DNA from: Gymnopilus junonius
Taxonomy: Eukaryota; Basidiomycota; Agaricomycetes; Agaricales; Galerinaceae
Assembly: GCA_015501075.1 (NCBI GenBank)
Contig: JADNYJ010000085.1
Coordinates: forward strand, 62,001 to 126,000
Direction of reading: 5' to 3'
DNA length: 64,000 nt
Below the pieces are notes generated by a model. The model was not told the DNA's origin. It searched no databases and worked only from the letters and a program-made list of their open reading frames with translations. Shown in pieces: positions 9,195-21,086 of this stretch (position 1 is the stretch's first letter; every line of letters begins with the position of its first letter). A program made the translations under genes and the position numbers.

Positions 9195-12100
9195 CTAACT
9201 GACAATGACCCCCTTTTCGTCATCCCATCCCTTATCTGAATCCAAATCTCTCGCAGGGGGGTCATAATGATGTGGCTGGTAATGCGCCTCTTCCCCGATC
9301 TGTGCCGTCATCAACGCAAGCTCGACGGTCTTCTTCCCTTCCAGCCCAACTGAGCTCTTCTCAACCATCCTCAAGCCCACCTCCTCCAAACCCTCCAGGA
9401 TAGGCTTATATATATCCTTGTATATGGGCCTCACAACGCCTTTGAAGCCCTGCAGTTTACCCTGGGCCACAAGCATAGCAGCAATAGCGACAGGGATACC
9501 CACCGTGCGTGCCATAGCGCTGGCAGGTCGCTCGCCTTCGTATCCTACATTGTGCTCCAGCGTGCCTTTCGTGATCAAAGTCGAGGTATGGACCTCGCTC
9601 TTGTAACCATCATACCCCGGTACCTTCCCCGTCGTGATGACCTCATGTGAAAGAACCACCATGTCCCCGCTCATTGGGGCCATACTTGAGTTTTTGCGAA
9701 AGGAGATACGCGAATAGATCAAGAGGCGTATGTCTGCCCTTTGGAATGGGCGGCATTGTCTTCCCTCCGATCTCAAGGTTGGTGAGGCCAAGCCAATCCA
9801 GGGCATCTTGCAAAGGCTCGACATCGTCGATGGGTATGATGGAAGAGAGCTCGAGAGTCCCTTTGCGCCCCTGAAGAGTGGGAGTCAAAGCTTGCATGAC
9901 AAGATTATCCCAGTTAGTAAGCTCAATGAGGTGTTGATTATTAAGGAGACCAAGGGATCGGAAAGAATTCATGAGCGAGCTGAAGCTTGGGTATCTAGAG
10001 ACGGAAGGGACAGGTAAAACAAGTTCAGTATTGTACGAAGGCGTTCGACCCGTAAAATGGAATATGCACCTCAGAGTACCGCGCACAAAGGTCCGAACAT
10101 AACTTCCAAGTTTATATCTTAGAATATACTCTGTGCTATTCCGGTTAGGCAAGCCTTCCAGCTGAAACTCGTTCGTGATCGGGATATTTGGGAAATACGA
10201 TTGCAAAAGTTTATCGCCCGGGACTTTAACGACCTACGAAATTATTTGATTAATTGTCACCGAAACTCACCCAAAGACGAAACAGAGTAAAAGGCGACGT
10301 CGTCGAACGCACCTGCTTGGTGAGAAGATATAACGCTTCATTCAATGCTGCCGTCAACACACCCTGAGGTCTCCAACTAAACTTGTACCCAAGTGGAACG
10401 TGGGCGTCTTCAGGAACAGGCAGACCGCCGCAGAACGAAGTGAACGACACTATATGCTTACGCTGCGCTTTCAATCTCGTAATGAGGTCCATGGCGGAAC
10501 AGTGGTCAATACCAGGGTCTAGGCCAATTTCGTTTAAGAGGAGGACATCGCTATCTATAGCACTAGGCGTTGGATGAAGTTCAAAATTAAAAAGTTATTA
10601 AAATGGTGTGGAAGAAGATTCCTGAGACAACAGCGTACTCACGCGTTATGAAGAGATTGCATTTCGTGAGAGATATAGGAAGCCGTCACCAAGTCCTTCT
10701 TGTACTTGATACACTGTTTCGCAATAGCGACATGCAGAACGGCTGGCAACAGACTGAGGACCGCGCATAAATGTTATATCTCTGTATACAATACTACAGG
10801 GCAGGAAAAACCTACCTGATGACCACATCCGTCTCTTCAATCAAGGAATTATACGTATCCATGTTGTCTGCATCGATTATCCTGAATTTGACATTCAAAT
10901 GAGGCTCAACCAAACGCTGAAGCTCGACCGAGGAGTCACTTGCTAGAAAAAAAAAGTTAATAAAGGATAAAATAACGCCCCCCAATAAAAGCAGAACAAA
11001 AAATGACGTACCAACAATCAGCTCAATCGCCGGATTCCTTGCAATTAAATCAACAGCAGGCCCAGCAACCATCCCGCTTCCAAGCATCAGGACCCTCTTC
11101 TTCCTTCCACTCCAACTTTTATTCACGTCAACATCAGTATCAGCACCGCTAACAGCAGCAGCAGCAGGGCTTTCTTTCTCAGAGACCTCGCTAATTTCAT
11201 TGCGACTAGCGAAGCTGGCAAAGGCCTCCACGTCCGCATCCCGATCCCGATTATCCGTGGAATATCTGTCCACCGCGCCCTGCAGCCACGCATGCCTCTC
11301 CACCAGCCTCCCACCACTTGCTATCGTGGCGCGTTCCAAATCCAAAGGGAACAAAGTTGGTCTGCCTTTCACCAGCAGAGATTGTGAGGGGGCCATGTAA
11401 AACGCCGTGTTATAGTACTCCACCAACTCATCAATGTATCTTTCTAGTGAGGAAGAAAAGTGATGGGAGGCGTCGTGCGGCAGGGAAGCTGGGAGGATGT
11501 CGACTGACATCATTTGGACGGAGGGAAGGTCGGCAGGGAGGTTGGAAGGCCGGAATTTGTAAAATGGTGACGAGAGCGTCGTGGCTCTGTCCAGGAACTG
11601 AAGACCGCCCTGTTATAAGTTGAAAAAAAAAAGAGATGAAGTCAGAACAAGAGACACGATGTGATACGAAGAAAAGAAGCAACCAACCTCAATATCGCAG
11701 GTAATATCCCCAATATTTGTGAACCGCGCTCCTCCGAATGTCTTCGCACGCATCAGCGCAATAGCAAGCTGGTCGTTGGTCATTAGTCGCGGGAAAGATG
11801 GAGACCATCCGGCGCCGTTGAGGAAGAGCGTAAGATATGGAGCGACCTAGGCAAGGAAATTAATTTTAATCGCTCTTGTATGCGGTTCTTCCTAAAGAGG
11901 ACGAAATCTACCTTGTCACAGAAAACCGATTCGTAAGACTGAGGTGACTGGTAGTAATGATCCCTCGAATATTGCCCACCATCTAGTCGGACAAGGTAAT
12001 CCTCTGGTAGCGCGTGTACCAAATAAATCTAACCAAGGCGAGTGAGCGGAATAAATATCGAATATGAAAGAGCATAAAGCACACCTTCCGTAAATCAACA

Positions 12101-13403
12101 TCTGCCGACTCTATTATTATTATTAAAATCAAATAAAGATTATTCCCGTCAATACTCTTCTTTAAATCAATATTAAAGAACTTACTCCACCGTGACATGA
12201 GAGAATCAAGGTCCGCCACTTTGACTTTCTCAATCGGCAGTTCGGAAAGCATATCCAGACATCCTTGAGCGACTTTACCTCGCCTAGGAAAAAAATGAGC
12301 AACAAAAATCCGAATCCCCAGCTTATTTTAGTAGCAAACGGCAAACATACCCAGTTAATCCAATGACGAATGGCCCTAGTTCAGAAGGAGTTCCTTGGGT
12401 GGCAATGACTGAACCAATATGCTTCATAGCTTCGCGGAGTTTGGTCAGAGACGGATAAGTATGAGGGCGCGGGGTGTACTAGTGGATATAAAAGCACAAT
12501 TAATATGTGGTAAAGGAACAAGAGAACGAGCAGCATACGACGAAGGGAGAAGCGATTCCGAGCTCGAGGTGAGAATGAGCCATGGACGAGAGAGATTCTA
12601 AAACACCAGCAACTGGAAAAGAACCAAAGCCATATTCAATCAGAACGCTGAGAAGACACACGACTTCAGAACACAACACTAACCTCCAGCAAACCATCCA
12701 AAACCAACGGCTCTCTGCCCAGTTGCCTCATCCGTCAAAAGCTCATAATCTACCAACCTTGGATGCCCAATCGAAATTGACGTTGACTTCGCCGCAAATT
12801 GGGATAATAATCCTGTATTATACGGCTGCCCCTTTGCCGTATGCGAAAACATTAAGTGAGTTTGCGAGCTTGGTGATTTACGGAATGTTGAAAAAGAGGA
12901 AGAGAGGTTGCGTAGGGAGGCACCGTAAGACCTCACAATGTTCTGGACTTCATAAATGGGAGGCTCTTTGATTCCGAGGACAATATCGGGGTCTGTTAGG
13001 GATGGTACGATTTCAGCTCCTGCCTGTGACGAAGAAACATGTAAGTATGGACCGAAGTACAAGCTGGGCATGCAGAAGCGCCACCGAGTGTAGGTTGACG
13101 ATGTATGACGGACCTTCCTATACTCCATGTCGTGAAAGATTCTCTTAGAAGAAGAGACGACCTCGACCGTCGCTCTGCCGGACGACGTTAGCTGGTAAAC
13201 CGCTTGTGGGGTAAGGGGCGCACGGCGTTCCCATATTCGTTGGGCATCCTCGGCTCTACAACATGAACGTCCCGCCCACTCAGCACGGCCCAAAACACGC
13301 CAACGAGCCTCTAAAGCACGCACCTCATCCCAATCTTCACCCTCCCCGGCCCCTTTGCTTGACGCACGGTTCTAGTGAACCCAGTGCGTGCAAAGTTGTT
13401 CAT
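9195..13403 (-). CDS. Fused lysine-ketoglutarate reductase / saccharopine dehydrogenase (aminoadipate semialdehyde synthase type)
   Basis: One multi-exon gene encodes both saccharopine enzymes in a single chain. It starts [19 protein letters not shown] (Arg-rich, possibly a mitochondrial presequence), then [57 protein letters not shown] and [20 protein letters not shown], the LKR half that condenses lysine with 2-oxoglutarate. The SDH half follows: [20 protein letters not shown] (dinucleotide fold), [35 protein letters not shown] and [19 protein letters not shown], ending near [20 protein letters not shown] with a stop at 9195. The first intron lies between MR and [11 protein letters not shown]. 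The fused order matches the animal and plant lysine-degrading enzyme; ascomycetes carry separate LYS1 and LYS9. Introns keep frame wherever checked and no frame break was seen. Confidence 0.88.
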
Positions 13404-15740
13404 GTCGAGGTCGCCGTGTTGAGGTATGTAGAGTGTGGGGTAAACTGAAAGCGTGATCGAGGTATAAGTAATTCACGAAATTGAATTGGGCTCTTCTGAG
13501 ATCCGAGCCGAGAGCGAACTTTAAGGAAGGAAGGCAAAGCACCACACGATTAGCTAAGGCCGGCATATACGACCTTGATGGACAGTTTGTTGGGTAGCAG
13601 CGAGTTCTCTTGCTTTCCACGGGGTATAAGCAAGTGAAAAAGGCGAGAAAGGTATCGAAATGGGAATAGAACGAGATATAACGCGTTGGTGGACAAAATT
13701 GGGAGGTGGTATGCAGACTACCCTGAACCTGTTTCACAAGTTGGAAAGATATACATTAGCCCAATTTCACTGTCAGGGTTGCATTACGTACCTAGTCTAT
13801 CTGTGACCACCAGGTAGTAGATAGAGAATTAAAAGTAAGGGAGATAAGCCGTGATAAGCGCTGTAGAATGTAGACAGCTGCAGGATACGCACCCTCGATT
13901 TTCAAAATTGCACACGGAGGGATCTTGCTGACCACGTGGTCGCCAGACCCGCCCGATAGCTATAGGGGCCATATGTTCCAGAAAGGCAATCCCGCCTTGT
14001 GTCTGTCGGGTGTTGGCACAGCGGAAGGGATGTGTCTCAAATATCAGCATGAGCCCAGCTGGGTAGTAAACGTCGTCAACCTACCTGGAAGCCGTGTAGA
14101 GGAATGCATGTCCCAATGCTTACCGTAATCACGCTGTAACCCGGATCCCGGTCACCTTTAAAGATGATCCCCATTCTTGACACTGGACAGTGACAAGCCG
14201 AGAGAAGCATAATAGTTTGAATGATGCCAATTGGTAGCATGACCTTACCACCGCTTCGCCAGTCCTCAGTCTTATACTACTAGCACACATAAACATTAAC
14301 TAGTTTGGCTTTTCCTGAGAATGAGTCGGAGTTGATGCGGACATTTGCGTGCGTGATTTCCAAAGTCGGACTATCAAATGACAACAAAAATCAACAGGTT
14401 GTCTTTCTCAGCCTTCCTCCACCTTCTTCATCTGCAGCCCTCAATACGACAAGAAAATCTGGTTCTCTCAGCGCTTTATTTCTCAAATACTCGTCGTTGG
14501 CTCGATCTTGCTGTCTCTGGGATCCCCAAGACGCTCGGCGCCTGGATCAGTCCGACTCAGTTCGTATGTCTTGAGACGGTCATGTCGGCGCTGGGCGGGC
14601 GCCCTCTTACCACAACCTCCAGCACCGAGCTTTCTGTGGCACACCACTTGTCGACTTTGACCACGACAGTCTCTCTTCTCATCTTCTCTTTAGACTCCTT
14701 TGTGCTCCAAGTGTCTTTCGGATCGCTACTCTAGAAAGCCGGCTTGTCCTCGAAGTAGCGCATGGAGACTGTACAACCATTGTTCTCCGAATCAGCGCCA
14801 ATGCAAGCAAACTTCCTGAACTGTCTGTGTTGTTGCATATCGTTACCATCATGTCCTGAAATTTATAAGCAACCCAACTGCAGTTGGTCAGCCGACGTAG
14901 CCAGTCTCTCCCACCCATGGATGCCTTCCGATCAGGAGCAGAAGACCTTGTGGGGTTTATCGGATCACATCGCATCCATTTACCAACAGGATGAAATGAA
15001 AAAGCGATCGATAAAGCGTCTACCTTAAGGACCTCAGCTAATTCATCGATCTCCAGGAGATTATGGCGGTATATGTGACTGGTGAACAGAGGCGCTATCT
15101 ATTTTCTTCCCTCACCGGCTGCTGTACGCTCAATAGCAGGCTACCTTTTGGCTCTTCCATTTCACTATACTGGCACACTGCACGCTCAAACGGTGGGGTG
15201 GTGGCTGACTGACTGACTTTGGATATAATAATCGAAGCCTCAGACTGTCCGACTTTTTTGCCTTTGAATTGGAGTACACCTGCGGTTCTCTCGAGCGTTC
15301 ATCAGGGTTGTGGTTCTAGGAAACGTACTGCGACTACCCACCCCTTCTTTTCTCTGCTGTATTTGAATGGCCCGCTAGACAATTTCGCTGTCGGCGAGAG
15401 CGGAACGTTGTGGATGTCTACTACGCAGGCGTCTCTACCGTCTATCTCGGGAATTACTTTTCTTTCATAACAGCCGACTTTCTGAGCTTAACTTCTTTCC
15501 TTTTCTTATGGCCGTGGGTTCATTGGACGCGAACTGACCAAGGCAAGGGCCACTTTAGCAAATTCGACCTCTACTCTCAGTGGCGATGCCATTGCCTATA
15601 TACAGGATTCCCATCACGGGACATGTACGCGTTCTTTGTCTGCGTAGCGACGCGTCAGAAATTTAGCGAAGGAAGTAAAACAGCTGTTCCTCTGACTTCC
15701 AAAGGCTGACACGTCCAAAAATATGATTCAATATATTTCC
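13404..15740. other. Long region without a recognised gene
   Basis: The first part is the promoter of the LKR-SDH gene. The rest holds short open frames (for example 14378-14734 on the plus strand, with LVLSALYFSNTRRWLDLAV) that look like decayed coding sequence but match no family I recognise. From about 15300 onward the sequence begins to resemble the region around 18500-18900, which marks the left side of the tandem duplication. Confidence 0.4.
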
Positions 15741-16280
15741 TGACGAGTGAGTTCAGATTACATCACTGAGGCATGGTGTACTTGTCGGACTCCTACTCGA
15801 TCTTCCATTTCTACGTTTCTTATCTACGCCTCGGACTGCTCGGATGTCAATAACACTATAGACGACTTTCTCTGCTATAATTCTCGACCATGGCCGACTA
15901 TTTTCATTTTACCACCTACATTTGGTGAGTTAAAAAGTTTTTCGCGGCTGAAGTCACGTCCGCCTGACTTTCTCTTTCGCCCTGTTTTCTAATAGAAATT
16001 GGTCTGTCGGGAAAGGCTGTGGGGACGACAATTGCGATCTCCATTCGAATCTTGCGATTTCCTCATGAACTCGTGTTTTCTACCACACGAAACGAACAGC
16101 ATGCCCTTCGCCCTGGGAAATCCCACTCGAATTTTCCTCCAATTTCTCGGGCCTGTTGCCCATATAGGAGGGCGGATCACGTCGACTGGGTGGCTGTTTT
16201 CGATCCCCGAGTCAATGATCTGACAAATTCTCTCTCTAACAGAGGCGGCGCGTCCGACCGACGATTACCTATATAGTCGA

Positions 16281-17324
16281 ATGGCGCGTATTGTCTTCCT
16301 TACGCAAGATAAGCACAGCAGGAAGGGCAAAATCCATTGTTTGAACCAGGACGTTCCTTACCTTCATCCTCGACGCGCCTCAGTCTACACCATGCAACAG
16401 TCCACTTCTCAGCCTTCTGCCACCTTCAGCATCCACCGCAGCTACGGAGCGTATATCGATGGCGTCCAAGAATTTCCCGAAGTTCAGGAATTGAAAGAAC
16501 GAACGGGTTCTGAATCAGCAACCGTCGAGGTTATGATAGGAAGAGGGACATCCGAAGAAGAGTTCAACGATGTCCTTATGCTTTTAAAGGATGATGCCCT
16601 TGTTCCGAAACTGGGAGTGGTGTCCATCACTGCAGACAAAGTCGCATGGACTACCAGCTACTCTGCAAGTAAAGTACAAGGGCATCTCCCACGGAACATC
16701 ACGACCGTCGTCACCGTATACGACAGTAATAAGAGAATCCAAAGTACAGTCGTGCGCTATGATGAAGACCTCCCCTCTTTTAATTTGGCCACCTTACCCG
16801 TCGACGCGATTGACGCCACCGACACCAGTGTCACGGACGTGTTTTGCGATCCCGGTCTGCACGTCCTCATTCTCCAACCTCCTCGAAACCGATCTGTATT
16901 CGTTCTGAATGCCCAAGCCTTTCAGGAAGAGCTCATCCATTCGCTGCAGATGTCTACAGGGCTGAGAAAAGTCTCTGTGCCGTTAGATTTTGCTCGACGA
17001 ATCAAAGACATCGTCACTGCATTGAAGGATATAGAATCGATTACGACGCTCGAATTAACGAGGCCGAGATGTTTCAATATGTTCAACCTCCCCCCAACCG
17101 AAAGAATACAAGTGGACAACGGGCTCTTGAGGTTGGAACCGTGGCATCAGCTCGAAAGGCTGGTCTTCGACAAGACGATCCTGTCACTCCCCTTGCTTGA
17201 AATGGCCAACGCATGTTCGATACGAAGATGGACAGTGCGGACGGCCAGTCTGTCATTTTCCAAACACCATTGCAACTTTCTCTCTGACGGCCGTCCGTTC
17301 TCTTTCGGATTGTCAATGGGGTAA
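16281..17324 (+). CDS. Paralogue A of a tandem pair, unknown function
   Basis: A long open frame whose product is clearly paralogous to the gene at 19473. Shared blocks include IHRSYG/FHRNYG, GVQEFPEV/GVQEISDA, MIGRGTSEEEFNDVL/TMGRGTTEDDFEEVL, LLKDDA, TVYDSNKRIQSTV/TIYDSDRKIQRTV, IKDIVTALKDIESITTLEL and FNMFNLPPTERIQ. The alignment suggests the shared start is the internal Met at 16392 (MQQSTSQ), not 16281. The C-terminal third has LRR-like spacing of leucines, as in F-box/LRR proteins, but no F-box was seen. Near 17208 the match to the paralogue (LEMAERMF) is lost in this frame and resumes one base off, as if one A were missing from AAA; the true end would then be near 17287. I do not recognise the family. 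Confidence 0.6.
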   Translation: MARIVFLTQDKHSRKGKIHCLNQDVPYLHPRRASVYTMQQSTSQPSATFSIHRSYGAYIDGVQEFPEVQELKERTGSESATVEVMIGRGTSEEEFNDVLMLLKDDALVPKLGVVSITADKVAWTTSYSASKVQGHLPRNITTVVTVYDSNKRIQSTVVRYDEDLPSFNLATLPVDAIDATDTSVTDVFCDPGLHVLILQPPRNRSVFVLNAQAFQEELIHSLQMSTGLRKVSVPLDFARRIKDIVTALKDIESITTLELTRPRCFNMFNLPPTERIQVDNGLLRLEPWHQLERLVFDKTILSLPLLEMANACSIRRWTVRTASLSFSKHHCNFLSDGRPFSFGLSMG

Positions 17325-17599
17325 ATAGCTTTTTACTGTCGTCGTGGACCCTTTCTTCATTTCCCTCTCTCTTGATCTCGGAATATACCCTATAAATATA
17401 GTATACCTCCCACTGCCTCCGTTCCGCTGTACTATCGCCCTTGTTCGCCATTTTTTCATCTCTATACGCTTCCAATTCAACTTTTTAGCTCCGAATTGCA
17501 CTATCTCATTGTCCGTTATTATTCGATGCATGTACTTACATTATCTTATCAATGAAATAAATAGCAAATATATAAATTCATGATTGTGTCTGTGGCGGT

Positions 17600-18060
17600 G
17601 ACGAACCTAGGCTGAGACCCCCATTTGAAAGAAACGGAATTCTAAATCATCCTCGAGCATCTTCTCCTTATACGTCCCTGTGAACGAATTACGCACACCC
17701 TTCCGAATCATTGAAAGAAAGGATAGCAAATTTCTTCACCAAATTTTAGGTACTAAGGAATTGGCCAAATGCAAGATTTAACCGATTTGAGAAATTAGGG
17801 TGGTACGGCGTTTTCATGCTGACGCAGCCTGATAAATAGAGGTAGGTATCTGAGTTCTTGTAGCGCATCCGAGGTGCATTTGATGGAACACAGCGAAGAC
17901 TGTTGGATAACAAGTTGATAACAAAATCGACCTTTACTAGCTTCAGTGTCGGAGTTGGGTCGGAGTGCATAAAAGGATGTGATTGCCAAATCAGACGACA
18001 ACAACAAAAATTGCAAACCTCAATCTACCAACTATAGGAACTCCAGTCTCAGTGGTATTT
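17600..18060 (-). pseudogene. Decayed gamma-tubulin 3' fragment
   Basis: On the same strand as the intact gamma-tubulin gene, this stretch matches its last coding exons at DNA level but with many substitutions and indels. For example, ATCATCCTCGAGCATCTTCT here corresponds to ACCATCCTCGAACATCTTCT at 21311. Further matches follow for the exon around 21540-21650 (CGCATCCGAGGTGCAT against CGTATCCGAAGAAGCG). No open frame survives. It lies downstream of paralogue A exactly as gamma-tubulin lies downstream of paralogue B, so it is the tail of the duplicated segment. Confidence 0.65.
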
Positions 18061-18070
18061 GGCCCCAACG

Positions 18071-18500
18071 TCAAATCTTTGCTTTCTACTCGGTCTCACC
18101 CATGATATATCTTACACAATCGGCATGTCTCGGTTATTCTCGTCTTAACCGGTAGAAACTAACTGTTCAAGAAACTATCAACGGACCAGGCAGCTCTCTG
18201 TGTTCGTTATACTTACGGAATTTTCACTGTCGCGGAAGAACTGGAATACTCTTATTGAATCTTGCTTATCTACCGACTTTGTATCACCACTCCATCAGTC
18301 TAGGGACCTACTTCGCTTCCCTAGACGAAAGCGATTCTTTCAGCATCATCGATGAAGGGTCTAGAATGGGTTCATCAGGAGATATGATAACGTTGTATGT
18401 TCAGCTATTGGACGTGTTATCCTGATATCATCCCGTCATTACTGCAGGGACGATTGATGTTTGAATCATCAACAGATTCTGGCTATAACTGGCTAGCACG
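18071..18500. other. Spacer between the two duplicated segments
   Basis: No gene was recognised. It separates the gamma-tubulin remnant from the start of the second copy of the duplicated segment. Confidence 0.35.
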
Positions 18501-19472
18501 CTGTACACTCACAAGGTGACTGAATTTCGTGCGATCGAAACTCGATTATTGCCTACGTTGTTGGCTTGGTCTCCTTCAATTTTGTCTTCCTTTCTTCACT
18601 AGCTTTGCTACACTCGGTCCACTCGAATTTCTCCTATACACTGTGTGCAAGAATTAGCAGATGGCTACGCTGCGCAAACTGGCCAACCTTAACTTTTCTT
18701 TGTCTTCGGGATGCCCGTCTTTGCATCGGCTTACCCACCTTCTTGGGTTAACGCACCATATAGGGTCCGGGTGGCGATGCATGATTTTCTTCCCATTGGC
18801 TACTTGCTCGGTTCTCATCACGGGATAAATCGCGTTCTCTTTTCGCGTGTGGAGGGACGCGTCCAAAATCTAATCAAGGAGCTAAGACTCCATTCCATCA
18901 GGACCCAGTAAAAGTCTCCAGTACAATCGACATTTTTTTTGCTTCGGACAACTTCGGACTCAGATCCCATGGCTGAACATTGCCTCACTCGTCTCACTGA
19001 GTCCTTCATTTCTACTATTCTAATCTACTCCTCGGACAACTCGGATGCCACCAACGCTGTACGCGACTTTCTATACTACCCTTCTCCACCACCGCCGACT
19101 ATTTTCGTCATGCCATCTTTATTTGGTGTGTTAAAAACTTTTTTACGGCTAAATTCTTGTCCGCCCGACACTTTTTGCCTCATTTTCTGACAGAAAATGG
19201 TCTGTCGGGAAAGGCTGTGGGGGAACAATTGCGATCTCCATTCCAATCTCACAATTTCCTCGTGAACTGGCTTTCGACCTCACGGTGCGTACGACATGCC
19301 CTTCACCCTGGGGAATCCCACTCGAGTTTTCCTCCAATTTCTCGGGCCTGTTGCCTATACAGGGAGGCGGATCACGTCAATGGAATGTCTGTATCTTTTC
19401 AGTCCCCGAGCCAATTTATGATAAAATAAACAAATTGACTCGAGATCGCGGAGGCGACCCGGCCATTACCCT

Positions 19473-20489
19473 ATGAAGCCAAGTGGCGCGTATTGTAAGC
19501 ACAGCAGGAGAAGTGAAAGCCATTGTCTTGAATCAGAACCTCTTGACCTCGACGTTCACTCCCAAGTCCTCACTATGCAGCACCCTGATGCGCGACCTCC
19601 CTCCTCCCTTATCTTCCACCGTAACTATGGCATGCCTGTCGAGGGCGTGCAAGAAATTTCAGACGCGATGGACCTGACGGGACGCGTAGGCTTCGAATTG
19701 AGAGTCGTCAATGTTACAATGGGGAGAGGAACTACGGAGGACGATTTTGAAGAAGTCCTCAGCCTTTTAAAGGACGATGCCTTTGTTCTCGATATGGGAT
19801 GGTTGTCAGTCACCATCGAGCTGAATGCCTGGTCAAGCGACCGAGAGACCAGAATACAACAGCACTTTCCCAGCAACGTTCCCACCACCATCACTATATA
19901 TGACAGTGACAGAAAAATACAAAGGACTGTAACGCGCGTCAACGAGGATTCCCAGGACTTGATCTTCTCGTTCCCCATTGATGTCGTTCAATCCAGCGAG
20001 GATGTTATGGACGACTTTCGTCATCCAGGCCTGGTGGCGCTGATCCTTCTCCCACCTCTCAACCCCACTGCGTTCCTTCACCACGCCCAAAGTTATCAAG
20101 AACAGCTCATCTGTTCACTACAGACGGCTAAACGGCTGAGAAGAGTCCGTATGCCATTGGACTTGTCCGTCGGAATCAAAGAGATTATCACGATTCTGAA
20201 GGACATCGATTCCCTTAGGACTCTTGAACTAACAAGCCCAAGCTCTTTCGACATCTGCAATCTCCCACCTACCCAAGGCATCCAGTTGGAAAATGCAATG
20301 TTGACGACTCTTGAACCCTTTCCTCAGTTGGAAGAACTGGCTTTCGAGAAAGATATCTTATCCGACCTAATTCTCGAAATGGCTGAACGCATGTTCGGCA
20401 AGAAGGAAGCCAGCGCAGACGGCCAGTCTGTGATTTTTCGAGAACCCCATCGCGATTTCGTCCATAACACACCGTCTTTTCTCTTGTGA
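19473..20489 (+). CDS. Paralogue B of a tandem pair, unknown function
   Basis: An intact open frame of 338 codons, or 304 if the Met shared with paralogue A (19575, MQHPDARPPSS) is used. It contains GRGTTEDDFEEVLSLLKDD, VPTTITIYDSDRKIQRTV, FRHPGLVALILLPPLN, IKEIITILKDIDSLRTLEL, FDICNLPPTQGIQ and LEELAFEKDILSDLILEMA. The last third resembles leucine-rich repeats of agaricomycete F-box proteins, but there is no recognisable F-box, transmembrane segment or catalytic motif. It ends ADGQSVIFREPHRDF. It converges on gamma-tubulin. The function is unknown; it could be one half of a larger spliced gene whose 5' exons lie at 18960-19460. Confidence 0.65.
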   Translation: MKPSGAYCKHSRRSESHCLESEPLDLDVHSQVLTMQHPDARPPSSLIFHRNYGMPVEGVQEISDAMDLTGRVGFELRVVNVTMGRGTTEDDFEEVLSLLKDDAFVLDMGWLSVTIELNAWSSDRETRIQQHFPSNVPTTITIYDSDRKIQRTVTRVNEDSQDLIFSFPIDVVQSSEDVMDDFRHPGLVALILLPPLNPTAFLHHAQSYQEQLICSLQTAKRLRRVRMPLDLSVGIKEIITILKDIDSLRTLELTSPSSFDICNLPPTQGIQLENAMLTTLEPFPQLEELAFEKDILSDLILEMAERMFGKKEASADGQSVIFREPHRDFVHNTPSFLL

Positions 20490-21086
20490 ATCATCAATGA
20501 GAATGCCATTCTAGTTTCGTCATAAATCTTTTCTCCTTCTCTTTTTCGCTCACAATCATTGGATTCAAATATACCCCCAACACTTATGTGTCACTGTTTA
20601 TGTTCTGTTTTTTTATCATCGCTGTCCGCTATCAATTCCGCACTCTGTACTGATCATTTGAACGTCGAATTGTATCTCTTATTGTTGTCACACAGGACTT
20701 CGTATGTATCGCATTGCGGAGTTTCGTTTACTAGTATGTAGTCTTGTCAATCGTTCGTCGTGTAATTGCATGTCAATACTATCTTGTCAGATAAATGGAT
20801 CTACTTATTTATAGCAATTGCCTGGTTGTCTTCCCACTGCCTACTCTCTTTTTAATGAAGTTTACATCAGAGTTGTGAACATCGCTCTGCAAAGAATACT
20901 AGCCTCTTAGCCTCCAGAATATCTCGAAATGTAGTGACGAATAACGAAAAGAAACGGGGAATTATAGTCCACGATAAAATGGAAAGAGATAAATTAAGCA
21001 TGTGTCATTACAACTCGACGTCAAGAAAAGCAAAATACAAAATACAACCAGATGAAGCGCTCTCTAGGCCGCCGCGTCCTAGGCAA
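20490..21086. other. Convergent intergenic region between paralogue B and gamma-tubulin
   Basis: 3' flanks of two convergent genes. T-rich and AT-rich tracts are present, and no coding frame was recognised. Confidence 0.45.

Larger units (their letters stand above)
15300..18070. repeat. Tandem segmental duplication, copy 1
   Basis: This stretch is a diverged copy of about 18500-21720. Shared landmarks in the same order are: a short block near 15600 / 18800 (TCCCATCACGGG / TCTCATCACGGG); near 16005 / 19197 (GGTCTGTCGGGAAAGGCTGT, exact); near 16120 / 19317 (CCCACTCGA then TTTTCCTCCAATTTCTCGG); the paralogous ORFs; and finally the 3' end of gamma-tubulin. The offset is about 3.19 kb in the gene part and larger near gamma-tubulin because of indels. 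Confidence 0.75.

Noticed and set aside
12582..12971. Plus-strand ORF of 129 codons
   Set aside because: Antisense to the LKR half of the fused lysine enzyme; no family resemblance.
13372..13737. 121-codon minus-strand ORF upstream of the LKR-SDH gene
   Set aside because: It overlaps the start region of that gene in another frame and lacks any conserved motif; likely 5' flank.
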